NCBI GenBank assembly: GCA_031280825.1
Contig: JAITGE010000047.1
Span: 1-64,000, forward strand
DNA length: 64,000 bases
Reading direction: 5' to 3'
Source: Oscillospiraceae bacterium
GTDB taxonomy: Bacteria; Bacillota; Clostridia; Oscillospirales; Acutalibacteraceae
Below, in pieces: positions 33,960 through 42,407 of the stretch. How positions within the stretch are numbered: the stretch's first letter is position 1; each line of letters begins with the position of its first letter. The notes beneath the pieces were generated by a model. It made no database searches, was not told the DNA's origin, and saw only the letters and a program-made list of their open reading frames with translations. The position numbers were made by a program, and so were the translations under genes.

Positions 33960-33989
33960 TTGACAATCCTGCAATTCTTGCAGTAAAAT
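33960..33989 (+). promoter_or_regulatory. Promoter of the glutamate synthase operon
   Basis: TTGACA (33960-33965) and TAAAAT (33984-33989) are 18 bases apart. The start of transcription would be near 33996, which leaves a leader of about 83 bases. Confidence 0.7.
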
Positions 33990-34009
33990 AGAATGTGTAT
34001 AGAATCAGT

Positions 34010-34063
34010 GCGACAATGAAGTTTCACAAATCCGGGAGCTTTGTCGCCCGGATGTTTATTTTT
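34010..34063 (+). promoter_or_regulatory. Attenuator-like leader of the glutamate synthase operon
   Basis: ATCCGGG (34030-34036) pairs with CCCGGAT (34047-34053) and is followed by GTTTATTTTT, an intrinsic terminator. GCGACAA (34010-34016) pairs perfectly with TTGTCGC (34041-34047), which overlaps the terminator's loop and right arm. The two helices exclude each other, as terminator and antiterminator do. The trigger (protein, small molecule or nothing) is not visible. Confidence 0.55.
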
Positions 34064-34078
34064 GGTTAGGAGGATTCC

Positions 34079-35161
34079 ATGCTCAAAGAAGGTCAAGTGC
34101 GCATCCCTTCCGGCTGCGCCATTGCCGGCGTCTTTTCGCGCAGCGGGCAGCGCATGTCCGGCGAAGACATTATCCGCTCCATCGAAGTCATGCATGACCG
34201 CTCCAACGGCTTGGGCGGTGGCTTCGCCGGCTATGGCATATATCCGGATTACCCGGATTATTATGCGTTTCATCTGTTTTTCCAGGATAGCGCAAGCCAG
34301 CGGAAATGCGAAAATTTTCTGGAGCGGCATTTCAGCATCGTCAGCTTCGGGCAGATCCCGACACGGAAAACGCCAGCCATTACCGGCGAGCCGCTCATTT
34401 ACCGCTACTTTTTGTTGCCGCTGCCGGATAAGCTCCGCGCCAACCAACGCACGGAAGAGGATTTTGTCAGCCGCTGCGCCTTGCGCATCAACGGCGATAT
34501 TGAGGGCGCGTTCGTGTTTTCAAGTGGGAAAAATATGGGTATCTTCAAGGCAAACGGCTTCCCGGAGGACGTAGGTCGGTTCTATCGCCTTGAGGATTAC
34601 GGCGCATACTGCTGGACTGCACACGGACGCTACCCCACCAACACCCCGGGCTGGTGGGGCGGAGCGCACCCCTTCGGTTTGCTGGAATATTCCGTTGTGC
34701 ACAACGGCGAAATCTCCTCCTATGACGCAAACCGGCGATTTCTTGAAATGTACGGATATAAGTGCAGCTTACAGACGGATACCGAGGCCATTACCTACAT
34801 CGTGGATTATCTCACCCGCGTGCAGGGCTTAACACTGGAGGAAACCGCCGCCGTCATGGCCGCGCCCTTCTGGTCAACGATCGAAGAGATGCCTGTGGAG
34901 CAAAAGGAATACTACACCTTCCTGCGCAAGCGTTTTTCCAGCTTATTGGTCACGGGACCCTTTTCGATTATCCTTGGCTTTGCCGGCGGAATGATGGTTT
35001 TGGGTGACCGACTCAAACTGCGCTCCATGGTTTGCGGAGATCACGGCGACCGCTTTTATGCCGCCAGTGAGGAATGTGCAATCCACGCCATTTGCCCGGA
35101 AATCAAAGGCGTTTGGAGTCCGGAAGCAGGGCAGCCCGTCATCGTGCGTTTGGATGCATAG
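34079..35161 (+). CDS. Glutamate synthase, glutamine amidotransferase subunit (GltB1-type)
   Basis: The protein has 360 residues. It is a class II amidotransferase that releases ammonia from glutamine for the synthase subunit. The nucleophile is probably Cys13 in SGCAIAGVFSRSG, so a 12-residue propeptide would be removed or the mature start differs. Other marks are MHDRSNGLGGGFAGYG, HGRYPTNTPGWWGGAHPFG with the Arg/Asn pocket, and VVHNGEISSYDAN (the GNH-like motif). GAGG lies just before the ATG. It corresponds to domain 1 of large bacterial GOGAT, encoded separately as in archaea. It heads the operon. Confidence 0.9.
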   Translation: MLKEGQVRIPSGCAIAGVFSRSGQRMSGEDIIRSIEVMHDRSNGLGGGFAGYGIYPDYPDYYAFHLFFQDSASQRKCENFLERHFSIVSFGQIPTRKTPAITGEPLIYRYFLLPLPDKLRANQRTEEDFVSRCALRINGDIEGAFVFSSGKNMGIFKANGFPEDVGRFYRLEDYGAYCWTAHGRYPTNTPGWWGGAHPFGLLEYSVVHNGEISSYDANRRFLEMYGYKCSLQTDTEAITYIVDYLTRVQGLTLEETAAVMAAPFWSTIEEMPVEQKEYYTFLRKRFSSLLVTGPFSIILGFAGGMMVLGDRLKLRSMVCGDHGDRFYAASEECAIHAICPEIKGVWSPEAGQPVIVRLDA

Positions 35162-35172
35162 GAGGAACCGCC

Positions 35173-35538
35173 ATGACGATTGAAGCCATTACCTGCCCCA
35201 ATTGCGGCGCGTCAGAAATCCCGCTCGGCGGCAAAAATGCCGCTGTTTGCCCTTATTGCGAATCCGCCATTCGGCTGCCGAATTCCACGGAACAGCTGCA
35301 GGAGAAGCTCCTGCAGGAGCGTGCCGCCCGCGCGGCGCAGGCGCAGCCGGAGCAAGAGAATCTGGAGGCGATCATCGGCGCGGCAGCGCAAAGCCTGCTC
35401 GGCTTCAGCGGCGTGGGGCGCCGCATTCGCGGCTCGGTTCATCGGTTTTTCCGCAATCTTCTCCGAACGGTTGTGTTGCTGCTTGTTTTGATTGCCGTGC
35501 TTGCCCTTGCTTACCTATACCTTAAAACATGGAAGTGA
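35173..35538 (+). CDS. Small zinc-ribbon membrane protein
   Basis: The protein has 121 residues. Residues 8-29 form a zinc ribbon (CPNCGAS, then CPYCESA). Residues 33-60 are a charged helix (QLQEKLLQERAARAA), possibly coiled coil. Residues 95-117 are one membrane helix (TVVLLLVLIAVLALAYLYL) with a short basic end (KTWK). AGGAGG precedes the ATG. It lies 11 bp after gltB1 and 60 bp before gltB2, in the middle of the glutamate synthase operon. I know no such subunit. A scaffold that holds the iron-sulfur proteins at the membrane is a guess. Confidence 0.7.
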   Translation: MTIEAITCPNCGASEIPLGGKNAAVCPYCESAIRLPNSTEQLQEKLLQERAARAAQAQPEQENLEAIIGAAAQSLLGFSGVGRRIRGSVHRFFRNLLRTVVLLLVLIAVLALAYLYLKTWK

Positions 35539-35598
35539 CGCAAATACAAAAGCATCCCTTGAACGGCATAAATCAAGAGATTATGAGGTAATATTTGC

Positions 35599-37101
35599 AT
35601 GGAGCTTTATGTTCACCCTGAATTTGAAATTGTGCGCAACGAAAAAAAATGCATTGCCTGCCGCGTTTGCGAGCGGCAATGCGCCAACTGCGCCCACGGC
35701 TATGACGCCGACAGCGGGAGCATGGAAGGATATGATGAAAAATGTGTCAACTGCCACCGATGTGTGACGCTATGCCCGACAAAGGCGCTCAAGATTGTGC
35801 AGACGGCGCATACCTTCCGCCCGAACGCCAACTGGAGCAACAACACGATCCGGGAGCTGTATTTGCAGGCGAATACCGGCGGCGTGCTACTGTCCTCCAT
35901 GGGTAACCCGCGCCCGCTTCCCAATTATTTTGACCGCATTTTGCTCAACGCTTCACAGGTGACGAACCCGCCGATTGACCCCTTGCGCGAGCCGATGGAA
36001 ACACGCACCTATCTGGGCAAAAAATCGATCCCCCTGCAGCGCGGCGCAGCAGGAAAGCTCATCGAAAACCTTACCCCGCAAATCGCGCTGACAATGCCGC
36101 TGATGTTTTCTGCCATGAGCTACGGCTCCATCAGCTACAATGCCCATGCCAGCCTTGCGCGGGCGGCGACAGAGCTTGGGATCTGCTACAACACAGGCGA
36201 AGGCGGCTTGCACCGCGCCTTCTACCGTTATGGCTCCAACACGATTGTACAGGTAGCTTCCGGGCGGTTCGGTATTCACACCGATTACCTGATGGCGGGC
36301 GCGGCTGTTGAAATCAAGATGGGACAAGGCGCGAAGCCCGGCATTGGCGGGCATTTGCCCGGGAAGAAAAACGTCGGCGAGGTCGCCCGCACCCGCATGA
36401 CACCCGACGGCTCGGATGCGATCTCCCCTGCCCCGCACCACGATATCTATTCCATTGAGGATTTGCGCCAGCTGGTGTATTCCCTGAAGGAGACCGCAGG
36501 GAACAGCAAGCCCATTATCGTTAAGATCGCAGCGGTGCATAACGTGGCAGCAATTGCTAGCGGCGTGGCACGTTCCGGCGCGGATATCATCGCCATTGAC
36601 GGCTTCCGGGGCGGCACAGGAGCGGCGCCAACCCGCATTCGCGATCATGTGGGCATCCCGATTGAGCTTGCCCTTGCCAGCGTGGACACACGCTTGCGCG
36701 AGGAGGGTATCCGCGATGATATCTCCCTCGTTGTCGGCGGAAGCATTCGCAGCGCCGCGGATTGGATCAAAGCTATCGCCCTGGGGGCAGACGCATGCTA
36801 TATAGCAACAGGTGCTTTGCTGGCGCTGGGTTGCCATCTCTGCCGTTCCTGCCACATCGGGCTTTGCAACTGGGGCATTGCTACGCAACGCGCAGATCTT
36901 GTTAAGCGCCTTAACCCCGAGATCGGCGCGGAGCGCCTTGTGAATCTTGTCAAAGCATGGCAGCATGAGTTGAAGGAGGTCATGGGCGGCATGGGTATCA
37001 ACAGCGTGGAGGCGCTGCGCGGCAACCGTTTAATGCTGCGCGGCGTTGGAATGACGCAAGAGGAACTGCGTGTGCTGGGGATTGAGCACGCAGGGTCATA
37101 A
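35599..37101 (+). CDS. Glutamate synthase, FMN-binding synthase subunit (GltB2-type)
   Basis: The protein has 500 residues. It makes glutamate from 2-oxoglutarate and ammonia. Residues 15-70 hold two 4Fe-4S clusters (CIACRVCERQC, then CVNCHRCVTLCP), the ferredoxin domain of archaeal-type synthases. The FMN barrel follows with AMSYGSISYNAH, YNTGEGGLHRAF, GQGAKPGIGGHLPG and IDGFRGGTGAAPTR. The 3Fe-4S motif CHLCRSCHIGLC keeps the CX5CX4C spacing. Compared with the large bacterial GltB, the amidotransferase and GXGXG domains are on separate genes nearby. Confidence 0.94.
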   Translation: MELYVHPEFEIVRNEKKCIACRVCERQCANCAHGYDADSGSMEGYDEKCVNCHRCVTLCPTKALKIVQTAHTFRPNANWSNNTIRELYLQANTGGVLLSSMGNPRPLPNYFDRILLNASQVTNPPIDPLREPMETRTYLGKKSIPLQRGAAGKLIENLTPQIALTMPLMFSAMSYGSISYNAHASLARAATELGICYNTGEGGLHRAFYRYGSNTIVQVASGRFGIHTDYLMAGAAVEIKMGQGAKPGIGGHLPGKKNVGEVARTRMTPDGSDAISPAPHHDIYSIEDLRQLVYSLKETAGNSKPIIVKIAAVHNVAAIASGVARSGADIIAIDGFRGGTGAAPTRIRDHVGIPIELALASVDTRLREEGIRDDISLVVGGSIRSAADWIKAIALGADACYIATGALLALGCHLCRSCHIGLCNWGIATQRADLVKRLNPEIGAERLVNLVKAWQHELKEVMGGMGINSVEALRGNRLMLRGVGMTQEELRVLGIEHAGS

Positions 37102-37134
37102 ACCGTATACTAAAAAACGAGCGGAGGAACAACC

Positions 37135-37575
37135 ATGCGTAAAATTTTCGTTCGCGAGGAGTGGTGTCTGGGCTGCCATCTCTGCGAATACCATTGCGCA
37201 AACGCCAATTTAGGCAACGGCGATATGGCAAAAGCACTCAAAGGACGGCGCATCAATCCACGTATTACGGTGGAGGACGACGGACGCATCTGCTTCGCCG
37301 TGAGTTGCCGCCACTGCACGGAGCCGGACTGCAAGAAAAGCTGCATTTCCGGCGCAATTTCGGTGGTAGACGGCGTGGTACAAGTTGATCAAGACAAATG
37401 CGTTGGCTGCTACACCTGTATTTTAGCTTGCCCCTATGGCACGATTCAGCCCAACGCTGAGGGACACGTTGTGCAAAAATGCGAGCTTTGCCTGCAGAAC
37501 GGCTGCGAGCCAGCCTGCGTTTCGCATTGCCCAAACCGGGCGATCATTTACGAACAGGAGGGCGTGAGCGCATGA
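37135..37575 (+). CDS. 4Fe-4S ferredoxin-type electron carrier of the synthase operon
   Basis: The protein has 146 residues with four cysteine clusters: CLGCHLCEYHC, CRHCTEPDCKKSC, CVGCYTCILACP and CELCLQNGCEPACVSHCP. This is the HycB/CooF-like pattern of four 4Fe-4S clusters. It probably passes electrons between the flavoprotein encoded next and the GltB2 subunit. The ATG has GGAGG upstream. Its stop overlaps the next start (ATGA). Confidence 0.9.
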   Translation: MRKIFVREEWCLGCHLCEYHCANANLGNGDMAKALKGRRINPRITVEDDGRICFAVSCRHCTEPDCKKSCISGAISVVDGVVQVDQDKCVGCYTCILACPYGTIQPNAEGHVVQKCELCLQNGCEPACVSHCPNRAIIYEQEGVSA

Positions 37576-38861
37576 AACACGTCATTATAGGAAATTCCAC
37601 CGCCGCCGTTGGCTGCGTTGAGGGAATCCGCCGCGTAAACCGAACGGATGATATTGTGCTCATTGCAGACGAGTCGCATCACACCTACGCGCGTCCGTTG
37701 ATTTCGTACCTGCTAGCGGGCAAGACGGATAAAGAGCGCATGAAATATCGCAAAGACGATTTTTACGAAGTCAACGGCGTGACTTCCCTTCTGGGCAAAA
37801 CCGCCGTTTCTATTGATCCCGCAAAGAATACGGTTACGCTGGATAGCGGCGAAGCGGTCGGCTATGATAACCTGCTTGTCGCCACAGGCGCGAGTCCGGT
37901 GTTCTTTCCTGCCGAAGGTCTTGCGCAGGTTAAGCCCGCACACACGTTTACGACCTTGGATGACGCAGACGCGCTCTTGAAATGTGTGCGCGAAAGCACG
38001 CGCGTCTTGATCGTTGGAGCCGGGTTGATTGGGTTAAAATGCGCCGAGGGGCTGCGTGCGCGCACAACACATGTCGCAGTGGTGGATCTTGCCCCCATCG
38101 TGCTCAGTTCAATGCTCAAACCGGCGCCGGCAGAAATCATGCAGGCGCATCTGGAACAAAACGGCGTAGAATTGCATCTGGGCACAAGTGTGAAAGCATT
38201 TCGCCCGGATGAAGCGCGGCACGGCGCCTATTTTGCAGAGCTGCAAAACGGCGAGAGCTTAGGCTTTGATGTGCTGGTTTATGCGGCAGGGGTTCGCGCG
38301 AACATCCAACTGGTGAAGGACGCCGGCGGTGCGTGCGGGCGCGGCATTACCGTGGACGCATTTGGGCAAACCAGCCTACCGCAGGTCTATGCCGCCGGGG
38401 ATTGCACCGAAAGCACGGACGTCTGCACCGGGCAGCGCAAGGTCATGGCGCTGCTGCCCAACGCCTATATGCAGGGCGAAGCTGCCGGAATGCATATGGC
38501 GGCGGCGGGCGCGCCCCTGCCCTGTCAACCCCTTGGGCTGATCCCGGAAAACGCCATCGGCTTTTTCGGCAAACATATCCTTTCCGCCGGAGTTTATTTT
38601 GAGGATGGCGCGGATGGGATATATGAGGATTTTGACGGCGGCAGCTATCGCTGTTTCTATTATGATAAAACAGCACAACGGCTGCGCGGCTACATTTTGA
38701 TGGATTGCCCGCAGCGCGCCGGTATTTATACCGCGCTGATCCGCAATGGTACGCAGCTTCCGGAAGAGCAATTCCTGCAGCTACGGCGCGAACCGGGCTT
38801 GATTGCCTTCCCCTCACAAGCCCGCATTGATATTTTACGCAAAAAGGAGGTCGCCCAATGA
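37572..38861 (+). CDS. FAD-dependent NAD(P)H oxidoreductase of the synthase operon
   Basis: The protein has 429 residues and belongs to the pyridine nucleotide-disulphide oxidoreductase class II (nitrite reductase/NADH oxidase-like). FAD site: HVIIGNSTAAVGCVEGI. NAD(P) site: VLIVGAGLIGLKCAEGL near residue 150. Second FAD motif: VYAAGDCTES near residue 280. There is no redox-active CxxC pair. It likely oxidises NAD(P)H and feeds the ferredoxin and GltB2, the role GltD has in bacterial enzymes. ATGA overlaps on both sides tie it to its neighbours. Confidence 0.9.
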   Translation: MKHVIIGNSTAAVGCVEGIRRVNRTDDIVLIADESHHTYARPLISYLLAGKTDKERMKYRKDDFYEVNGVTSLLGKTAVSIDPAKNTVTLDSGEAVGYDNLLVATGASPVFFPAEGLAQVKPAHTFTTLDDADALLKCVRESTRVLIVGAGLIGLKCAEGLRARTTHVAVVDLAPIVLSSMLKPAPAEIMQAHLEQNGVELHLGTSVKAFRPDEARHGAYFAELQNGESLGFDVLVYAAGVRANIQLVKDAGGACGRGITVDAFGQTSLPQVYAAGDCTESTDVCTGQRKVMALLPNAYMQGEAAGMHMAAAGAPLPCQPLGLIPENAIGFFGKHILSAGVYFEDGADGIYEDFDGGSYRCFYYDKTAQRLRGYILMDCPQRAGIYTALIRNGTQLPEEQFLQLRREPGLIAFPSQARIDILRKKEVAQ

Positions 38862-39601
38862 GCATTTGCATCGAAACAAAGCCCAATGGGCAGCCCATGC
38901 ATTTTTCGCAGCTTGGGGAACAGCTCCGCGCGTTGGCAGGGCAAAGCGTCATACTCCAAAACTGCCTTGGGCAGCGGTACATTGCAGCCGGGCAGAAAAA
39001 CCTGCGAGTTGAAATTGAAGGCATTCCCGGCAATGCGTTGGGAGCGTATCTCGGCGAGGGAAGCAGCATCACCGTGCACGGCAACGCGCAGGACGCCACC
39101 GGCGACACCATGAGCGCCGGCTCCATCACTATCCACGGCTCAACCGGGGATGCGGCGGGGTATGGTATGCGCGGCGGAATGATCCTCGTGAAAGGCAACG
39201 CAGGCTACCGCGCTGGTATTCACATGAAGGAATATGGAAAAACCTGCCCGAAGCTCATCATTGGCGGCTGTGCGGGCGATTTTCTTGGCGAATATCAAGC
39301 CGGCGGTATCATTGCGGTATTAGGGCTGGGCACGGAGGGCAAAGCCCCTGTCGGGCGGTTTTGCGGCACGGGGCAGCACGGCGGGCGTATCTTTTTGCGC
39401 GGTGATGCGTTGCCGGCAGAGCTTCCGCCGCAGGTTTCCGTGCGCAATGCGGAGCAGGCGGATCTCGCGCTGCTCCTGCCCTCGCTTACACAATTCTGTG
39501 AAGCGTTCGGAGCGGATTTTTCCATGCTGCAAGCCAGCCCTTACTGGCTGCTCACCCCAAACAGCAGCAACCCGTATACGGATTTATACGCGATTTACTA
39601 A
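38858..39601 (+). CDS. Glutamate synthase GXGXG-domain subunit (GltB3-type)
   Basis: The protein has 247 residues. It matches the beta-helical C-terminal domain of large glutamate synthases. The repeated Gly pattern is clear: YLGEGSSITVHGNAQDATG, SITIHGSTGDAAGYGMRGG, LVKGNAGYRAGIHM and IIGGCAGDFLGE. The domain is structural in GOGAT. It completes the split enzyme of this operon. The last 60 residues are an extension of unclear role. Start ATG overlaps the flavoprotein stop (ATGA). Confidence 0.92.
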   Translation: MSICIETKPNGQPMHFSQLGEQLRALAGQSVILQNCLGQRYIAAGQKNLRVEIEGIPGNALGAYLGEGSSITVHGNAQDATGDTMSAGSITIHGSTGDAAGYGMRGGMILVKGNAGYRAGIHMKEYGKTCPKLIIGGCAGDFLGEYQAGGIIAVLGLGTEGKAPVGRFCGTGQHGGRIFLRGDALPAELPPQVSVRNAEQADLALLLPSLTQFCEAFGADFSMLQASPYWLLTPNSSNPYTDLYAIY

Positions 39602-39624
39602 CAGTTTGCTTGGAGGGTCATGAG

Positions 39625-41835
39625 ATGGATTTAACCATTCTGCGGGAAATCGAAGAATATGCGGCGCTGGGCTTTTATGAAGCCGAAGCCTTGGGATTGC
39701 CCGCCCCGCGCACTTATGGGCTTGCCCTTCGCAGACTTTATGAAAACATGCCCGTGCGCGTGCATGAACAGATTTTGCTCACGCCCTTCGAGCCGTACTA
39801 CGCGTGCCGCAAAAGCTACGGCGACGCGATGAACGACGCAAGGTCAAGCGATGGAAAGGATGGCTCACACCACGGCGTGAGTTATATCCTCAACCCCTTC
39901 AACTCCTCCGGCATGGAAATCGTTGCCGGGCACATAAATATCGCGGAGGAGAAAAAGCAAAAATATCCGCAGCACGCCGCATTTATTGATGCGCTTGTTG
40001 CCGATTTAAAAACAAAGCTCCAGCCGCACTACGGCTATGTTCACAGCTGTCCGGATATTCTACAAGTGCTGCGGAAGGGCTTCAACCATTATAAGCGCTT
40101 AATTGCAGACGGGCTTGCGGCGGCAAAAACGGAAAACGATGAGACGGGTTTGCAGTTTCTGCTTTGTATGCAAGATTTTGCCGCCGGGATCGACGCCTTC
40201 CACAAAACCGTTACGCAAGCACTCACGCAAGCCGCCCAAGCGGCGACGGGTGCGCGCGCGGAACAGCTCGCACTGCTGCGCGACGAATTCGCCGGTTGCT
40301 TTTATGAACCCGCGCAAAGCTTTATCGGCGGATTACTAACGGTCAATTTGCTGTTTATGCTTGACGGCTGCGACAGCCTCGGGCGGTTGGATTACGCACT
40401 CGGCGATCTTTTTGAACAGGATCTGGCCAGCGGCAAATTATCGCTGCCGCTGGCGCGCTCGCTTTTGGAGAATCTTTGGGAAGCCTTTGAGGCGCACAAC
40501 GGCTGGAACATGCAGCTGGGTGGTCGCACCCCGGAGGGGGGGCAGTGCTACAATGCGCTCACGCGCGAATGCCTGCGCTGCGACGCCAGGCGCATGGCGC
40601 GCCGCCCCAATCTCGCGCTGCGCGTCACAAAGGATATGCCGGACGATATTCTGGAGCTGGCACTGGATTCTATTTTACGCGGCACGGGCACACCGGCGCT
40701 TTATAATGACGAAGCGTATATGGATAACCTGCGCGCGCTATTCCCGGAGCTGACGGAAGCGGACGCGGCGCTTTACGGCTTCGGCGGTTGCTCCGAAACG
40801 ATGATTCCCGGGCTTTCGTGCTGTGACAGCCTGGGCTGGTGCAGCAATTTGGCGCATACCGTTAACTGCGCGCTGCACGACAAAGCGCGCGGGTTAGCCA
40901 ATTGTGCAACCTTTGAAGAGTTGATGAATTCTGTTCAGCAGCATATAGACGAAAACATCAAAAAAATAACAACACAGGTTTACGCAGACCTTGAGCAGAA
41001 TATGACCGCGAAGGATCCGAAGATCGCACGCTCTATGTTCACGCGGGATTGCCTGGAAAACCGCCGCGGCTTTGAAGCGGGCGGAGCGCGGTACAATTGG
41101 GCCGTCGGCAGTTATTCCGGCACAACGGTCGCCATCGACAGTCTTTTTGCCATTAAGCATTTGGTGTATGAAACAGGCGCCGTTTCGCGCGAACGTCTGC
41201 TTGCCGCCCTGAAAACGGATTTCGCGCAGGATGAAGAGCTGCGCGGAATGCTACTGCGCGCGCCGAAATTCGGGAACGATCACGCGGCGGCAGACGCGCT
41301 TGGCGCGGAACTGCTTGGTTACACCTGGAACGCCGCGCTACAGTACCGCACTCCGCGCGGCGGTCGGTTTTTGCCAAGCATTATCCTGTTCCAAACCTAT
41401 GCGCACGAAGGCAGCTATGTTACAGCAACAGCGAACGGACGTCACGCTGGGCAGCCCTTAAACGATTCCGTCGGAGCTTTCGAAGGCGCGGACACAAACG
41501 GACCGACCGCGCTCATCAACTCCGTGCTAAAGCTACCGCAGCATTTGGCTTCGGGTACGCCCATTTTCAATTTGCGCTTTCAAAAATCACTCGCGTGCGA
41601 CCCTGCCGGGCGCGCAGGGCTAAAAAGCTTGATCCGTACCTACTTCGCGGGCGGCGGTTTGCAAATGCAAATCAGCGTTTTAAGCAACGAAGAAATGCGG
41701 GAAGCGCAAAAGCATCCTGAAAAATATCAGGATTTGATCGTGCGCATTGGGGGCTATAGCGAATACTTCGTCTATCTTTCCCCTGAATTGCAAGAAACGG
41801 TATTGCGCCGCGGCAATGATCCGGCGAAAGCTTAA
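39625..41835 (+). CDS. Glycyl radical enzyme of unknown substrate
   Basis: The protein has 736 residues of the pyruvate formate-lyase/diol dehydratase superfamily. The radical site is VRIGGYSEYF with Gly710 as the radical. The thiyl site is YGFGGCSETMIPG with Cys389 followed two residues later by Glu, the GCxE pattern of dehydratases, decarboxylases and lyases and not the CC pair of pyruvate formate-lyase. It is shorter than most dehydratases (about 780-850). No radical SAM activating enzyme is adjacent. The ATG at 39625 is preceded by GGAGGG. It lies 23 bp after gltB3, so it belongs to the glutamate synthase transcript. Confidence 0.85.
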   Translation: MDLTILREIEEYAALGFYEAEALGLPAPRTYGLALRRLYENMPVRVHEQILLTPFEPYYACRKSYGDAMNDARSSDGKDGSHHGVSYILNPFNSSGMEIVAGHINIAEEKKQKYPQHAAFIDALVADLKTKLQPHYGYVHSCPDILQVLRKGFNHYKRLIADGLAAAKTENDETGLQFLLCMQDFAAGIDAFHKTVTQALTQAAQAATGARAEQLALLRDEFAGCFYEPAQSFIGGLLTVNLLFMLDGCDSLGRLDYALGDLFEQDLASGKLSLPLARSLLENLWEAFEAHNGWNMQLGGRTPEGGQCYNALTRECLRCDARRMARRPNLALRVTKDMPDDILELALDSILRGTGTPALYNDEAYMDNLRALFPELTEADAALYGFGGCSETMIPGLSCCDSLGWCSNLAHTVNCALHDKARGLANCATFEELMNSVQQHIDENIKKITTQVYADLEQNMTAKDPKIARSMFTRDCLENRRGFEAGGARYNWAVGSYSGTTVAIDSLFAIKHLVYETGAVSRERLLAALKTDFAQDEELRGMLLRAPKFGNDHAAADALGAELLGYTWNAALQYRTPRGGRFLPSIILFQTYAHEGSYVTATANGRHAGQPLNDSVGAFEGADTNGPTALINSVLKLPQHLASGTPIFNLRFQKSLACDPAGRAGLKSLIRTYFAGGGLQMQISVLSNEEMREAQKHPEKYQDLIVRIGGYSEYFVYLSPELQETVLRRGNDPAKA

Positions 41836-41861
41836 TAACAACGAATGCAGGAGGTTTTACA

Positions 41862-42326
41862 ATGGGTAAAAAAGCGTCGGAAGAGGTCTTGCTGGAGAAT
41901 TTTCAGCGGATACAGGCATATTTCCGGGAGGTCGTCCCGGAAGCCGGGCGGTATTCGGTTGTGTACGGCTGCGGTGTGGACGTGGGGCTGATGAATTACG
42001 CGGTCGTCCGCACCACCACCTACAAGTACACCAGCTATCTGATTGGCTACGACCCAAGCGCGCTGGAAATACTGCTGCTGCCTGTAAATGTTGAGCTGAC
42101 ACAGCACGGGGATTTGGTGGCGCTGCGAAAAGCAGAAAACAAAAGCGTCAAATTCAGCAGGTTCACCGGAGAATACACCGTCAAGAACAATGTCCTCAAG
42201 AAAAAGTACGTCCAGTTCTCTGTTCCGGAATGCATCAGCGAGGATCCGGACAACGTGTGTATTCTCGTGCGGCAAGACGATGCGGCAAAGACCTTCCAAA
42301 CGTTCTTCAAAAACCAGTATAGCTGA
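41862..42326 (+). CDS. Conserved-looking small protein of unknown function
   Basis: The protein has 154 residues, with no signal peptide or membrane segment. It is a mixed alpha/beta sequence (YSVVYGCGVDVGLMNYAVVR, then SYLIGYDPSALEILLLPV). AGGAGG precedes the ATG. It starts 26 bp after the glycyl radical enzyme gene and is the last gene of that operon. I do not recognise the family. An accessory role for the radical enzyme is possible from position only. Confidence 0.65.
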   Translation: MGKKASEEVLLENFQRIQAYFREVVPEAGRYSVVYGCGVDVGLMNYAVVRTTTYKYTSYLIGYDPSALEILLLPVNVELTQHGDLVALRKAENKSVKFSRFTGEYTVKNNVLKKKYVQFSVPECISEDPDNVCILVRQDDAAKTFQTFFKNQYS

Positions 42327-42345
42327 ACCTGAAAAATCCGACGCA

Positions 42346-42374
42346 TTGACAACGCGCTACCGGTGTTGTATAAT
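42346..42374 (+). promoter_or_regulatory. Perfect-consensus sigma-A promoter
   Basis: TTGACA (42346-42351) and TATAAT (42369-42374) are exactly 17 bases apart, 34 bp before the TTG at 42408. It starts a new unit for the Gfo/Idh/MocA gene and the methyltransferase. Confidence 0.85.
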
Positions 42375-42407
42375 CATACCATTCAAGAACGGCGGGAGTG
42401 ATTCATT

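Noticed and set aside
33990..34078. ANTAR-protein binding site in the glutamate synthase leader
   Set aside because: Such sites need two small hairpins with six-base loops bearing A and G at set positions. Only the terminator and one alternative helix are seen.
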